Below the pieces are notes generated by a model. It ran no database searches. It worked only from the letters and a program-made list of their open reading frames with translations, and was not told the DNA's origin. This document shows positions 20,101 through 27,818 of a DNA stretch of 46,763 bases, one piece after another; position 1 is the first letter of the stretch, and each line of letters starts with the position of its first letter. Source of the stretch: Nitrospirota bacterium. GTDB lineage: Bacteria; Nitrospirota; Nitrospiria; Nitrospirales; Nitrospiraceae. The stretch is taken from the NCBI GenBank assembly GCA_020027965.1, contig JAHRHE010000031.1, forward strand, positions 1 through 46,763, read 5' to 3'. The translations under genes were made by a program, and so were the position numbers.

Positions 20101-20331
20101 ATGAGCACGCATATTAAGTTGGCACTGAAGTCTACGGATTTCATAATTCGTGAGTATGTAAGAAAGCTGGAAGCGGAGAACGCGAAACTTCAGACAAAGA
20201 TTGCGAAGCTTGAGTGCAGTGACATGTCTAAAAAGCACGAAATTTCAGCTTTGAAAAAGAGGCTTGATGCGTATCTTAAAAAAGGTCATTTGACTGTGGT
20301 CGTTAACAGAAATGTTGGGGTTAAAACCTAA
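20101..20331 (+). CDS. Small coiled-coil protein, unrecognised
   Basis: This 76-residue, lysine-rich, highly helical protein has heptads of Leu/Ile around residues 12-62 (VRKLEAENAKLQTKIAKLE), predicting a parallel coiled coil. An AAGGGG element lies about nine bases before the ATG. Base composition is visibly more AT-rich than the neighbouring core genes, which suggests acquisition. No family is recognised. Its position after a large inverted repeat and before a broken gene makes it part of a variable patch. Confidence 0.6.
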   Translation: MSTHIKLALKSTDFIIREYVRKLEAENAKLQTKIAKLECSDMSKKHEISALKKRLDAYLKKGHLTVVVNRNVGVKT

Positions 20332-20393
20332 CAGTTCGTGCGATCGGACGTACCGCACGCAGAGCGCTGGTCACCTCTATCGTTAAAGGCCTC

Positions 20394-20834
20394 ATGCGGA
20401 GACAGTCGCTTCACCTGATTAGATAGTCGTGCGCTGGAATTGCCCTCCTGGGGCTCGTCAACGTCTTCGCGGGCAAGGCGCACGGCGACGAGCGGTTCGC
20501 GACACCGGACGCAACGCTTGAGACGTACATAAACGCGCTGAGGAAGGGCGATCGGTCGGCCGTCGGCGAGTGCTTTGACCCGCCAGCGGCGGACTTCCAC
20601 CTTCCGAGCCCGATACTGGTGGGCGATTATCTTATTCAGCGACGTATTGTGTATGGCGCCGCCGAGATTAAGGACTGGAACTCAAAGGGTATCATCCCGC
20701 CCGCGCGCGGGGGAGACGTTGAGCTTCAGGTCCGAGAGATCATCAGAGGGAAGCCGCAGATGTTCTCCTACAATCTCCGCAAGGTCGCAAGCGGCTGGAA
20801 GATCTATTCACATGCCGCGTGGGGTGTGGACTAA
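20394..20834 (+). pseudogene. Secreted NTF2-like protein gene interrupted by an amber codon
   Basis: The frame starts MRRQSLHLIR and hits TAG at codon 11 (20424-20426). It then continues without a break as SCAGIALLGLVNVFAGKAHGDERF and about 110 more residues to TGA at 20834. The interrupted stretch is a textbook signal peptide. The mature part begins ATPDATLETYINALRKGD, like SnoaL/DUF4878-type small alpha+beta proteins. No ATG, GTG or TTG lies between the amber codon and the hydrophobic core. It is a recent nonsense pseudogene, a sequencing error or, less likely, a read-through gene. Confidence 0.65.
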
Positions 20835-20858
20835 GCGCTCTCTCACCATAGGGGGACG

Positions 20859-20871
20859 AAAAGGCGTCAGG
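20859..20871 (+). repeat. GAAAAGGCGTCAG, copy 1
   Basis: This 13-mer recurs exactly at 22699-22711 in the same orientation. Both copies are in non-coding sequence at the edges of the variable patch. It may be the remnant of a REP-like repeat. Confidence 0.5.
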
Positions 20872-21075
20872 ACCCTTGTGTTGACGGGATGGGGCCCGCG
20901 AGCGACGAGCCGGGGTGAGGGGGCGCCCGTGACGGGCGTCCGCGGGCGGTGTGCTGACGAAGAAGTTTTTGACGCATTTTCGTTCAACCCTAAACATCTC
21001 TACGATTATCGAACTTCTGGTACTGCGGCCGATCTTCAAAGGGGAAGTGGCCCGTTACCAGTTCAATAACGTATT

Positions 21076-21582
21076 ATGAAGAAGACAGTTTCGTATCTTT
21101 TGGTACGGGTTGGTGGACTCGTCCTCGTTGTGGTTTGCCTATTTCTGGCTTATTTCATGAGTACCGGCGGTCTTGGATTGCCAATGAAGTGGGAGATACC
21201 GCCTGGGTACAAGGGGTGGGTTATTCTTCGTTCAGGCGATCCGTCATGTAGACCCTATGAGCGCCGCGGGTTCTGGCTTGTTGTGCAGGTGGCCAATGAT
21301 GGAAAAGCATGTACAAGTGATCCTCGAGATACTAAATGGCGCTTCCAATATTATGTGTATGTGCATCCTGATGGAAGTACCACAGGGGTTGATGAAGTAG
21401 CTGGGGAACATGCACACTACGAGGGTACCACGAAGGTTGATGAGATAACTGGGCTGGCCAAACATTATGCCTCATCAGATAAAGTGGTTGATGCATTTTT
21501 TATTGGCTCTGAGACCGAGCTAAGGCAGTGGGAGAAGAAAAGAGGAGAAACGAAAAGGGGGCGCCCAGCGGAGAAGAGATAG
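21076..21582 (+). CDS. Membrane-anchored protein, DUF6843-like
   Basis: This 168-residue protein has one N-terminal membrane segment (about 7-30) and then an exported domain opening PPGYKGWVILRSGDPSC. That pattern resembles DUF6843-type proteins (recognised from memory and not searched). Three cysteines in the exported part (SCRP, ACTS) may form a disulfide. The tail is a charged helix rich in Lys/Arg/Glu. The sequence is AT-rich relative to its surroundings, and the Shine-Dalgarno is weak (AATAACG before the ATG). Function is unknown. Confidence 0.7.
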   Translation: MKKTVSYLLVRVGGLVLVVVCLFLAYFMSTGGLGLPMKWEIPPGYKGWVILRSGDPSCRPYERRGFWLVVQVANDGKACTSDPRDTKWRFQYYVYVHPDGSTTGVDEVAGEHAHYEGTTKVDEITGLAKHYASSDKVVDAFFIGSETELRQWEKKRGETKRGRPAEKR

Positions 21583-21880
21583 GGGTCGCCTTGCTTGAGG
21601 TGACAAAAAGGGGATAAATCCGATTATTGACGCCGGTCGTCTCGTCGATTTAAGGTACGGTCATGCCTCGGATAGCCTGACCCACCGCGGCGGAGCTTCT
21701 GGGGCGACATCACCATGCCGATGTTCTGACCCCCGCGCTTCCCTGCCTCCTATACGATTGCAAACGCATGGGCGTCCGACCTACCCTAGAGGTGAGACAT
21801 TTCTGATCGCAAGGAAGACCACCAAGGGCGAAAGGTTTCCTGGCCGGATGACACCCGAAGAGCGGGTGGAGGAGGCTGCT
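21583..21880. other. Intergenic stretch without a recognisable gene
   Basis: The stretch starts with an AAAAAGGGGATAAAT motif reminiscent of flanks of REP-associated transposases. No transposase frame is seen. It ends with the strong Shine-Dalgarno GGTGGAGGAGG of the ACT gene. Confidence 0.4.
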
Positions 21881-22294
21881 ATGGCAGACCCAATTCGAAC
21901 TGCTGAATACTTCAAGGTGCAGGTCGCGGACAAGCCCGGGCAGGTGGCCAGCGTGCTCGGTCCCCTCCGCAATGCGAACGTGAATCTGCTGGCGTTGTAC
22001 ACTTTCCCGCGGAATCGCCGCACCCAGGTTGACCTGGTTCCCGAAGATCCCGCCGCATTCAAGATGGTGGCCAGGCAGGCCAAGTGGAAAGTGCAGGGGC
22101 CGAAACTCTGCTTTCTGGTGGAGGGAGATGATCGCCCCGGCGCGCTGGCGGATCTGACCGCGCGGCTGGGGGCAGCGAAGATCAACATCACCGCCGTAAA
22201 TGGTCTCACCGCCGGCCAGGGCCGCTTCGGCGCGCTCCTCTGGGTGAAGCCGGGGGCTGTGAAAAAGGCGGCGAAAGCCCTCGGCATCGGGTAA
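21881..22294 (+). CDS. Tandem ACT-domain protein
   Basis: This 137-residue protein consists of two ACT modules. The first opens KVQVADKPGQVASVLGPLRNANVNLLAL (residues about 11-38) and the second opens CFLVEGDDRPGALADLTARLGAAKINI (about 71-97). ACT domains bind small ligands, typically amino acids. A stand-alone pair suggests a sensor or an allosteric subunit, and the target is not shown by context. The ATG at 21881 follows GGAGGAGG at ideal spacing and is chosen over in-frame upstream starts. Confidence 0.85.
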   Translation: MADPIRTAEYFKVQVADKPGQVASVLGPLRNANVNLLALYTFPRNRRTQVDLVPEDPAAFKMVARQAKWKVQGPKLCFLVEGDDRPGALADLTARLGAAKINITAVNGLTAGQGRFGALLWVKPGAVKKAAKALGIG

Positions 22295-22366
22295 GGTCGA
22301 CAGAAAAGGGGTCGTCGACAGAAAGATGTGCAGGTGCAGTAGACTTACGAGTTAACCACCGCTTTC

Positions 22367-22681
22367 ATGATGCGAGCCCTCTGGAGTTTTCAGCGTCTCA
22401 AGCACGCCGCGCTGATCGCCGTGCTGTCGCTGCCGCCGCTGATCGTATTCGCAACCGCCTGCGGCCATATCCATGGCAGGGTATGCGGAGTTCTCCAGTT
22501 CTTCGCCCTTCTGTTCGTGATTCCCCCTCTGGTCGTGTCGTCCATTCTCGCACCGAGCGATGCCAGCGACCGCACGTTCTGGATGGCGTTCGTATGCGTC
22601 AATTTTCTGATTGTCGGCGCTCTGGCTTACTTCGGACTGTACCTCTTCGCTGTATTTCGGCGCTCTCCGGGTACAGACTGA
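22367..22681 (+). CDS. Small integral membrane protein, unrecognised
   Basis: This 104-residue protein has three hydrophobic segments (about 12-30, 40-60 and 72-95) separated by short polar loops. It holds three Cys residues (ACGHIHGRVCG, VCVN). No family is recognised and the Shine-Dalgarno is poor. Composition and hydrophobic periodicity support a real gene. Confidence 0.5.
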   Translation: MMRALWSFQRLKHAALIAVLSLPPLIVFATACGHIHGRVCGVLQFFALLFVIPPLVVSSILAPSDASDRTFWMAFVCVNFLIVGALAYFGLYLFAVFRRSPGTD

Positions 22682-22698
22682 TGCTGTGCAGTCAGATG

Positions 22699-22711
22699 GA
22701 AAAGGCGTCAG
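22699..22711 (+). repeat. GAAAAGGCGTCAG, copy 2
   Basis: Exact match to 20859-20871. It is followed by a short stem AGCCCC/GGGGCT at 22719-22732. Confidence 0.5.
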
Positions 22712-22774
22712 AAAAGCTAGCCCCACGGGGCTTCGCTGGCCGCAGGTCTTGCGCATCACGGCTATGTTGGGGAG

Positions 22775-23380
22775 TCAGAGCCGGGTCAAGGCCGACGGGC
22801 AGAGGGAGATCTCGATGCGAGGGTGGGCTGGATCGAGGGCTTTGAAGAGGTGAATCTCCAGGATCCGATTGTCATTGATGCTGAGCGCTTCACACAGGGC
22901 ATCCTGCGCGATCTTCAACCCACCATCCACATCCCGGCGGAGCCGCGAGGTGAAGTGAAAGCGGACGGAGAGGGCGAGGAAGTCCGCGCGCAAGGCCTTC
23001 AGCAGCGCGTCGCGGTGGGCTGAGCGCGAGAGCGCGACCATCACCTGCCGGGCGACCAGCAATTTGTACCCACGTCCAACGGCGGAGAGCACCCGACGGC
23101 CGTTGACGGTGGCGTACTGGTGATTGATGCTCGGTGGCACGGGCAGAGTCAGGAGGAGACGGTCGGCTAAGACCGACGTCAACAGGGGGCTCGCGCCCTG
23201 GAGGCCAGCCGGAATCCGAGCGGGCCGTGCACGGCGAAGGATCGGTGTGAACCCACCCGACGTGTGATGTGCCCCGCCATTCTGCCTTGGGCCGGCTGTG
23301 CCTTCATGGGGGCGATAGGAGGTCAGACGCAGCGAGATCAGTTTGGCTTTCGGTGAGACTCTGTGGCGTGGCCGTGGCAA
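22775..23380 (-). CDS. RusA-family Holliday junction resolvase
   Basis: The RusA fold covers about residues 72-195, opening LTLPVPPSINHQYATVNGRR. The metal-binding acidic residues are present as RRDVDGGLK (D150, D152) and IND (D170), in the spacing of E. coli RusA. RusA cuts four-way junctions and is often phage-derived. The first 65 residues are low-complexity and Arg/Pro-rich and may be untranslated. The annotated TTG at 23380 lies seven bases after the mraZ stop, and the real start may be the TTG near residue 67. It is probably read from the mraZ transcript. Confidence 0.78.
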   Translation of the reverse strand: MPRPRHRVSPKAKLISLRLTSYRPHEGTAGPRQNGGAHHTSGGFTPILRRARPARIPAGLQGASPLLTSVLADRLLLTLPVPPSINHQYATVNGRRVLSAVGRGYKLLVARQVMVALSRSAHRDALLKALRADFLALSVRFHFTSRLRRDVDGGLKIAQDALCEALSINDNRILEIHLFKALDPAHPRIEISLCPSALTRL

Positions 23381-23387
23381 GACGGAG

Positions 23388-23828
23388 TCAGAGGATGTTC
23401 GAGATCTTGCCGAGGTGCTGCTCGTTCTGATCTTCGGTTCGGCTCAGATACCGGCGCCACTCCGCCGGATTCCAGATTTCCAGATGGCGGTAGAGGCCGA
23501 CCAGCACGACCTCCTGATCTTCATCCACCGGCACGAGCTTCCGGAGGCGGCCCGGAATCAGGATCCGACCGGTCTTGTCCACCTCCGAGGTTCCGGCCTC
23601 GGAGACGAGGGTATGCATGAAGAGCCGGCTTTGATCCTCGTTGAGGCTGGCGTGCGCGCGTTCGAGCACCTTCTCCCATTCCACGGCAGAATAGAACCAG
23701 ATCGCCTGGTCAGGTCCTTTTAGGAAGACGACCACACTGCCCTCGGCCTCCAGCCGCTCGCGGATGGGGGAGGGCACGATGAAACGGCCCTTCTCATCTA
23801 GTTTGCAGAGGTATTCGCCAGCAAACAT
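23388..23828 (-). CDS. mraZ: MraZ transcriptional regulator
   Basis: This 146-residue DNA-binding protein has two AbrB/SpoVT-like MraZ modules, with motifs FAGEYLCKLDEKGRFIVP at the start and EVDKTGRILIPGRLR near residue 85. The ATG at 23828 has AGGAGG eight bases upstream and fits the family start MF.GEY. MraZ normally heads the division and cell-wall cluster and represses it. Here the next gene is rusA-like and not rsmH or ftsL, so it is uncoupled from that cluster. AGTG-type MraZ boxes are not evident upstream. Confidence 0.93.
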   Translation of the reverse strand: MFAGEYLCKLDEKGRFIVPSPIRERLEAEGSVVVFLKGPDQAIWFYSAVEWEKVLERAHASLNEDQSRLFMHTLVSEAGTSEVDKTGRILIPGRLRKLVPVDEDQEVVLVGLYRHLEIWNPAEWRRYLSRTEDQNEQHLGKISNIL

Positions 23829-23871
23829 CGTGGGCCTCCTAGACTGTGTGCCCATTCATTTGTCCGGACCG

Positions 23872-24066
23872 CTACTTGTGTCTTGCCGTCGCCCGCGAGC
23901 GGATCCATTGCTGAAGATCCGAGCGGACGAATCGCCATTCCTTGCCCAGCTTGAAGGCCGGCATCCGGCGGTCCTGGATGTACCGATAGAGCGTCCGGGG
24001 AGAGATCTTGAGATAGCGGCACGTCTCGGCCGCCGTGAGCAATTCGTCCTTCGCCTGTTGTTGCAT
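23872..24066 (-). CDS. Excisionase-type helix-turn-helix protein
   Basis: This 64-residue MerR/Xis-like DNA-binding protein has the signature LLTAAETCRYLKISPRTLYRYIQDRRMPAFKLG followed by WRF...L..WI. Such one-domain proteins act as regulators or as phage and transposon excisionases. It lies 43 bp upstream of mraZ on the same strand, so a regulatory role over mraZ-rusA is possible. No integrase is present. Confidence 0.85.
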   Translation of the reverse strand: MQQQAKDELLTAAETCRYLKISPRTLYRYIQDRRMPAFKLGKEWRFVRSDLQQWIRSRATARHK

Positions 24067-24168
24067 CCGTGATCACGAGCAATTTATGCAACCCTGGGAG
24101 AGGCACCTAGGTCGAAATCATAGAAAAGGGCCGGTAAAATGTCAAGAAATTTGTCCTGACAATACCGG

Positions 24169-24513
24169 TCATTCCATGTCAGTGGGGTCCGATTCCGCCA
24201 CCTCCTCGCCGGGTCCTTCGAGCGCCTCATCCAGATCACCGCCGAAGTCTTCCCCCATGTCCTGTCCCATCTTTTTCATGAACCGCGCCATGCTCTGGGG
24301 GTCGTTCTCATCGAGATCGCCGAGCCGGCTTGGATCGGCCATTGCCTCCAGACGCGCCTCCTCAGACTTCGGGGCGGCGAATCTGGACATGATCCGTTCC
24401 AGGTTGGCGCTGCGGCAATGCTGGCACGCGACCGGTGCCGGGTTGGCGACGCTCAGGACCAGCACGCTGCTTCGCTTTCCACAGTCCCTGCAGCGGTATT
24501 CGTAGATCGGCAT
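24169..24513 (-). CDS. FmdB-family zinc-ribbon protein
   Basis: This 114-residue protein begins MPIYEYRCRDCGKRSSV and has a second CxxC as VACQHCRSANLERI, together forming the CxxC...CxxC zinc ribbon of the FmdB family. The C-terminal half is acidic and methionine-rich and probably disordered. The role is unknown, and the family includes putative regulators. The ATG has AGAGGGAGGC upstream. Confidence 0.88.
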   Translation of the reverse strand: MPIYEYRCRDCGKRSSVLVLSVANPAPVACQHCRSANLERIMSRFAAPKSEEARLEAMADPSRLGDLDENDPQSMARFMKKMGQDMGEDFGGDLDEALEGPGEEVAESDPTDME

Positions 24514-24534
24514 GCCTCCCTCTTCAGAGCGAAT

Positions 24535-24719
24535 GGTCGATGGCGTATGGCTGATGGTTTACACCAATGACCCAGGTAAATGCAAAAGGCTCAGGCCCTC
24601 AGCTCTTAGCTCTGAGCCCCTCGACTTTGCTCGGGGCAGGCCATCAGCTATTAGCCATATGCCATGTGCCATTTGCGATGGCCCTTAGCTCTCAGCTATC
24701 AGCCATTAGCTCTTCATCT
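24535..24719. repeat. Inverted heptad arrays between fmdB-like and comF genes
   Basis: The left arm (24530-24563) consists of 7-bp words near RGCGNAT. The right arm (24641-24715) consists of their complements, near GCCATNN and AGCTNTC. Between them is a core with the hairpin CCCCTCGA/TCGGGG and additional AGCTCTT words. Words are the same dialect as at 6252-6367 and 26381-26496, but the core differs. Confidence 0.75.
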
Positions 24720-24721
24720 GT

Positions 24722-25456
24722 TCAGAGGGTCCGCGCCAGCGTGCACACATACACATCCGCTGCGCCTGCTTTGCGCAGGGTCTTGGCGCATTCATTCACG
24801 GTCGTTCCCGTGGTGAACACATCGTCCACGAGCAGGATGCGCTTGCCCGCCACCTTATCCGGTCGCATGACGACAAACGCACGGCGCAGGTTTTTGCGCC
24901 GCTGCTGGCGGGTGAGCTCGGTCTGCGGAGGCGTCTGGCGCCGTCTCACGAGGTTGTGACAGGACACCGGCAGCCGGAGCCGTCGGTTCAGCCGATCCAC
25001 CAGGAGCAGGGACTGATTGAACTCGCGCTCCCGGAGCCGGGCCGGGTGGAGTGGCACCGGCATGAGCAGATCCACCTCAGGGGCACCTGGCCACGCGGCA
25101 CACATGAGGTCTCCCAGCGCGTCCGCCAGCGCCACTTTGCCCTTGTACTTGAACAGCGTGATCGCTTCACGGAGCGGCGGTGCGTAGGCATAAGAGGACC
25201 AGGCGCGCGTATAGGCGGGCGGGCGCAGCCGGCAGGCGCTGCACAGGTGTGCCGGGCTGTACCGCAGGGCCACCGGTGATGCGAAGGGGTGGCCGCAGCG
25301 GGAACAGGCCGGCCCGCGGAGCGGTGTGATCCCCTCCCAACACCGGCGGCAGAAGAACGGGATCGGATCGTCGCCCAGGGCCACGCCGCAGCCGGCGCAC
25401 TCGACCGGCAGCAGGGCATGCAGGACCTGCCTCATGATGGCAGCCAGATTCGGCAT
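24722..25456 (-). CDS. comF: ComF-family phosphoribosyltransferase-like protein
   Basis: This 244-residue protein has an N-terminal double zinc ribbon (CAGC...CRRC, CSRCG...CSACR within residues 20-80). A phosphoribosyltransferase fold follows with the PRPP loop RILLVDDVFTTGTT at about 208-221. ComF is needed for DNA uptake in naturally competent bacteria, probably in processing incoming single strands. The C-terminus is complete. The gene is divergent from the ABC ATPase gene. Confidence 0.92.
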   Translation of the reverse strand: MPNLAAIMRQVLHALLPVECAGCGVALGDDPIPFFCRRCWEGITPLRGPACSRCGHPFASPVALRYSPAHLCSACRLRPPAYTRAWSSYAYAPPLREAITLFKYKGKVALADALGDLMCAAWPGAPEVDLLMPVPLHPARLREREFNQSLLLVDRLNRRLRLPVSCHNLVRRRQTPPQTELTRQQRRKNLRRAFVVMRPDKVAGKRILLVDDVFTTGTTVNECAKTLRKAGAADVYVCTLARTL

Positions 25457-25665
25457 CGTGCGCTCCTCCAGCGCGCTTCCAGGGAATGCCGTGAGGGGGC
25501 TCTCAACCGTGTGTACGGAATCAGCTCGACGTCTGTCAAGTGCGCGGCGCGTGACGAGCCCGCGAGGCCGGGCCGGTCCTTGTGGGCGCGCAAGGGGTTA
25601 TGGTATAGGAGTGCTCGGCAACGCCCTCGTCTTTCCGATTTCCGAGCACGAGCAGCTCGACGGGT

Positions 25666-26328
25666 GTGGTCAAGCTTCATCATGTCCACAAGCAGTACGT
25701 CCGCGGGGGAAGCGCCGTGATGGCGCTCCGGGACGTGACGCTTCACGTGCCTAAGGGCGAGTTCTGCGCGCTGATGGGTCCGAGCGGATGCGGGAAGACG
25801 ACCCTCCTCAACCTCGTGGCCGGCCTGGATGTTCCGACGTCGGGCGAGGTGGTCCTCGCAGGCCGATCTACAGAGCATTTTACGGACTCGGACTGGACCA
25901 GGCTGCGACGAGATTGCATCGGGATGGTGTTCCAGGATTTCCATCTCATCCCCGGTCTCACCGCCCTCGAAAACGTCGCGTTGCCCCTGCTGCTCAGGGG
26001 CGAGGCCGGCGACGTCGCGCGGACGCGGGCTGCGGAGAGCCTGGATGCGGTCGGCATGGGCCAACGGGCCCAGCACCGGCCGGACGAGCTCTCGGGGGGC
26101 GAGAAGCAGCGCGTGGCGATCGCGCGGGCGCTGGTCCATCGACCGCAAGTGATCCTCGCGGACGAGCCGACCGGCAACCTGGATTCCAAGAACGGAGAGG
26201 AGATCGTCGCGCTGCTGCGTTCCCTGCCGCAGCAGTTCGGACAGACCGTCATGCTGGCCACCCACAGTGCGGCCGCCGCGCGACACGCCGACCGTGTGCA
26301 CAGGATGCGAGACGGGCAGTTGGAATGA
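25666..26328 (+). CDS. LolD-like ABC transporter ATPase
   Basis: This 220-residue nucleotide-binding subunit has Walker [10 protein letters not shown] near residue 38, Q-loop [11 protein letters not shown], signature [15 protein letters not shown] and Walker [13 protein letters not shown]. It belongs to the MacB/LolD group that partners FtsX-fold permeases. The most likely partner is the 865-residue permease 1.5 kb downstream, with pyrD and an antisense HTH gene between them. The start is GTG with only a weak Shine-Dalgarno. Confidence 0.9.
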   Translation: MVKLHHVHKQYVRGGSAVMALRDVTLHVPKGEFCALMGPSGCGKTTLLNLVAGLDVPTSGEVVLAGRSTEHFTDSDWTRLRRDCIGMVFQDFHLIPGLTALENVALPLLLRGEAGDVARTRAAESLDAVGMGQRAQHRPDELSGGEKQRVAIARALVHRPQVILADEPTGNLDSKNGEEIVALLRSLPQQFGQTVMLATHSAAAARHADRVHRMRDGQLE

Positions 26329-26380
26329 GAAGGGAGGAGCTAAGGGCTGAGGGCTAAGGGCGTATGGCGGTTACACGCAG

Positions 26381-26496
26381 AGCTCATGGCGTATAGCTTA
26401 TAGCCAATGGCGAGAAGGCTGTCCGAAAACTCAAATCTGATCACTCAAGAATTTCTTGGCCATTAGCCATAGGCCATAAGCCATTCGCTATCCGCT
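26381..26496. repeat. Inverted heptad-array element, second copy of the shared core
   Basis: The arms at 26381-26411 and 26466-26496 are inverted copies matching at 24 of 31. The core at 26413-26461 aligns gap-free to the minus strand of 6335-6287 at 36 of 49. A further run of the same words (AGCTAAG, GGCTGAG) precedes it from 26338. The right arm ends just before the pyrD Shine-Dalgarno CAGGAGA. Confidence 0.85.
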
Positions 26497-26506
26497 CAGG
26501 AGAACC

Positions 26507-27433
26507 ATGGATCTCTCCACGACCATTGCCGGTGTCCGATTCCCACGCTGCCTGATGAACGCCGCCGGGGCGCTCTGTGTGACGCGTGAGGAACTCGAAG
26601 CGCTGGGACGCTCGCGCGCGGGTGCGATTGTCACGAAGTCCATGACGCTGGAGGCGCGCCGAGGCAATCCCGAACCGAGGTACTACAGCTTTGGGTCCGG
26701 CTCCATCAATTCCATGGGCCTTCCCAATCTCGGCTATCTCGCCTATGCGGCGCTGATTCCGCAACTGCGGAAGTTCGGGAAACCCGTCGTGGCCAGCGTC
26801 GCCGGATTCGCCGCCCGTGATTTTGTCCAGATCGCCAAAGCCATCAACGACAGTCGGCCAGACTTGATCGAGATCAACCTCTCCTGTCCGAACATCCCCG
26901 GTGAGCCGCAGATCGGGTATGACGCCGAGGCGTCTGAGCGTCTGCTCAGCGAGGTGCGGACAGTGGTGTCGGTGCCCATCGGCGTGAAACTGCCGCCCTA
27001 TTTCGATCCGGCTCATCAGGAGAAGATGGCGAAGGTCTTGGAGCGAGTCGAGGTGCAGTTCCTCTCGCTCATCAATTCGGTCGGCAACGGCCTGGTGGTG
27101 GACGCCGACCGTGAGTCCGCGGTGATCAAGCCGAAGGGGGGATTCGGCGGTCTCGGCGGCGCGCTGATCAAACCCGTCGCGTTGGCCAATGTGCGGGCGT
27201 TCTGGAGGTTGTTCGAGGGCCGGCTGCCGATCATCGGAACCGGTGGCATCGTCACCGGCTCGGATGTGTTCGAACACCTGCTCTGTGGGGCATCAGCCGT
27301 GCAGGTCGGGACGACGCTGGTGGACGAAGGGCTAGGAGCCTTTGACCGGCTCGAGCAGGAGTTGGTGGCCGTCCTTGAAAAGAAGGGCTATACGTCTCCG
27401 GCGGCCTGCCGCGGAGTGCTGAAAGAGCTCTGA
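26507..27433 (+). CDS. pyrD: Dihydroorotate dehydrogenase, class 1A type
   Basis: This 308-residue flavoenzyme oxidises dihydroorotate to orotate in pyrimidine synthesis. The active-site segment NLSCPNIPGEPQ places a Cys (C127) as catalytic base, which marks class 1. The following GEPQIGYD and the NSMGLPN loop resemble the soluble fumarate-using class 1A. No pyrK-like subunit gene adjoins, as class 1B would need. FMN-binding GTGGI is near residue 245. The CAGGAGA site precedes the ATG. Confidence 0.9.
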   Translation: MDLSTTIAGVRFPRCLMNAAGALCVTREELEALGRSRAGAIVTKSMTLEARRGNPEPRYYSFGSGSINSMGLPNLGYLAYAALIPQLRKFGKPVVASVAGFAARDFVQIAKAINDSRPDLIEINLSCPNIPGEPQIGYDAEASERLLSEVRTVVSVPIGVKLPPYFDPAHQEKMAKVLERVEVQFLSLINSVGNGLVVDADRESAVIKPKGGFGGLGGALIKPVALANVRAFWRLFEGRLPIIGTGGIVTGSDVFEHLLCGASAVQVGTTLVDEGLGAFDRLEQELVAVLEKKGYTSPAACRGVLKEL

Positions 27434-27438
27434 GGGTC

Positions 27439-27738
27439 TTATCTGAACGAGAAGTTTCTGGGCAAGAGGCGCTGAAGCAGCGCCTGGCGGAGCAGTTGGG
27501 CCACGTTCCGTACCTTCAGCCGTCTCATTAAGTTGAACCGGTGGACCTCGACCGTCCGCACGCTGATATCGAGATGGTTGGCGATCTCGCGGTTCGTCAT
27601 CCCCTGGGCCACCAGGCGAAGAATCACTTTTTGACGCGGCGTCAGAGTTCCCGTCCTTGTGGCTCTCCGGGAGGAGCGTCTCCGCCGCTGTTTCCGCCTG
27701 GTGCGCAACCTGGCCATGGTCCTGCTGATCCTGCTCAA
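27439..27738 (-). CDS. Stand-alone LuxR/GerE-type HTH protein
   Basis: This 99-residue protein has a C-terminal LuxR-type helix-turn-helix (LTPRQKVILRLVAQGMTNREIANHLDISVRTVEVHR split at residues about 32-67). It lacks a receiver or sensor domain. The N-terminal 28 residues are extremely Arg-rich (RTRRKQRRRRSSRRATR), suggesting nucleic-acid contact in addition to the HTH. It converges with pyrD, with five bases between stops, and is divergent from the permease, whose expression it could control. Confidence 0.82.
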   Translation of the reverse strand: MSRISRTMARLRTRRKQRRRRSSRRATRTGTLTPRQKVILRLVAQGMTNREIANHLDISVRTVEVHRFNLMRRLKVRNVAQLLRQALLQRLLPRNFSFR

Positions 27739-27818
27739 CTAATGGAACGAGTCTATCAGAAACCTCCTATTCTGTAAACCACTAACCCGAATTTTTCATT
27801 ACGAATAAGGTCTGCCTT

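Noticed and set aside
26507-27433. Class 2 (membrane, quinone-linked) dihydroorotate dehydrogenase
   Set aside because: The active-site base is Cys, not Ser, and there is no N-terminal membrane helix.
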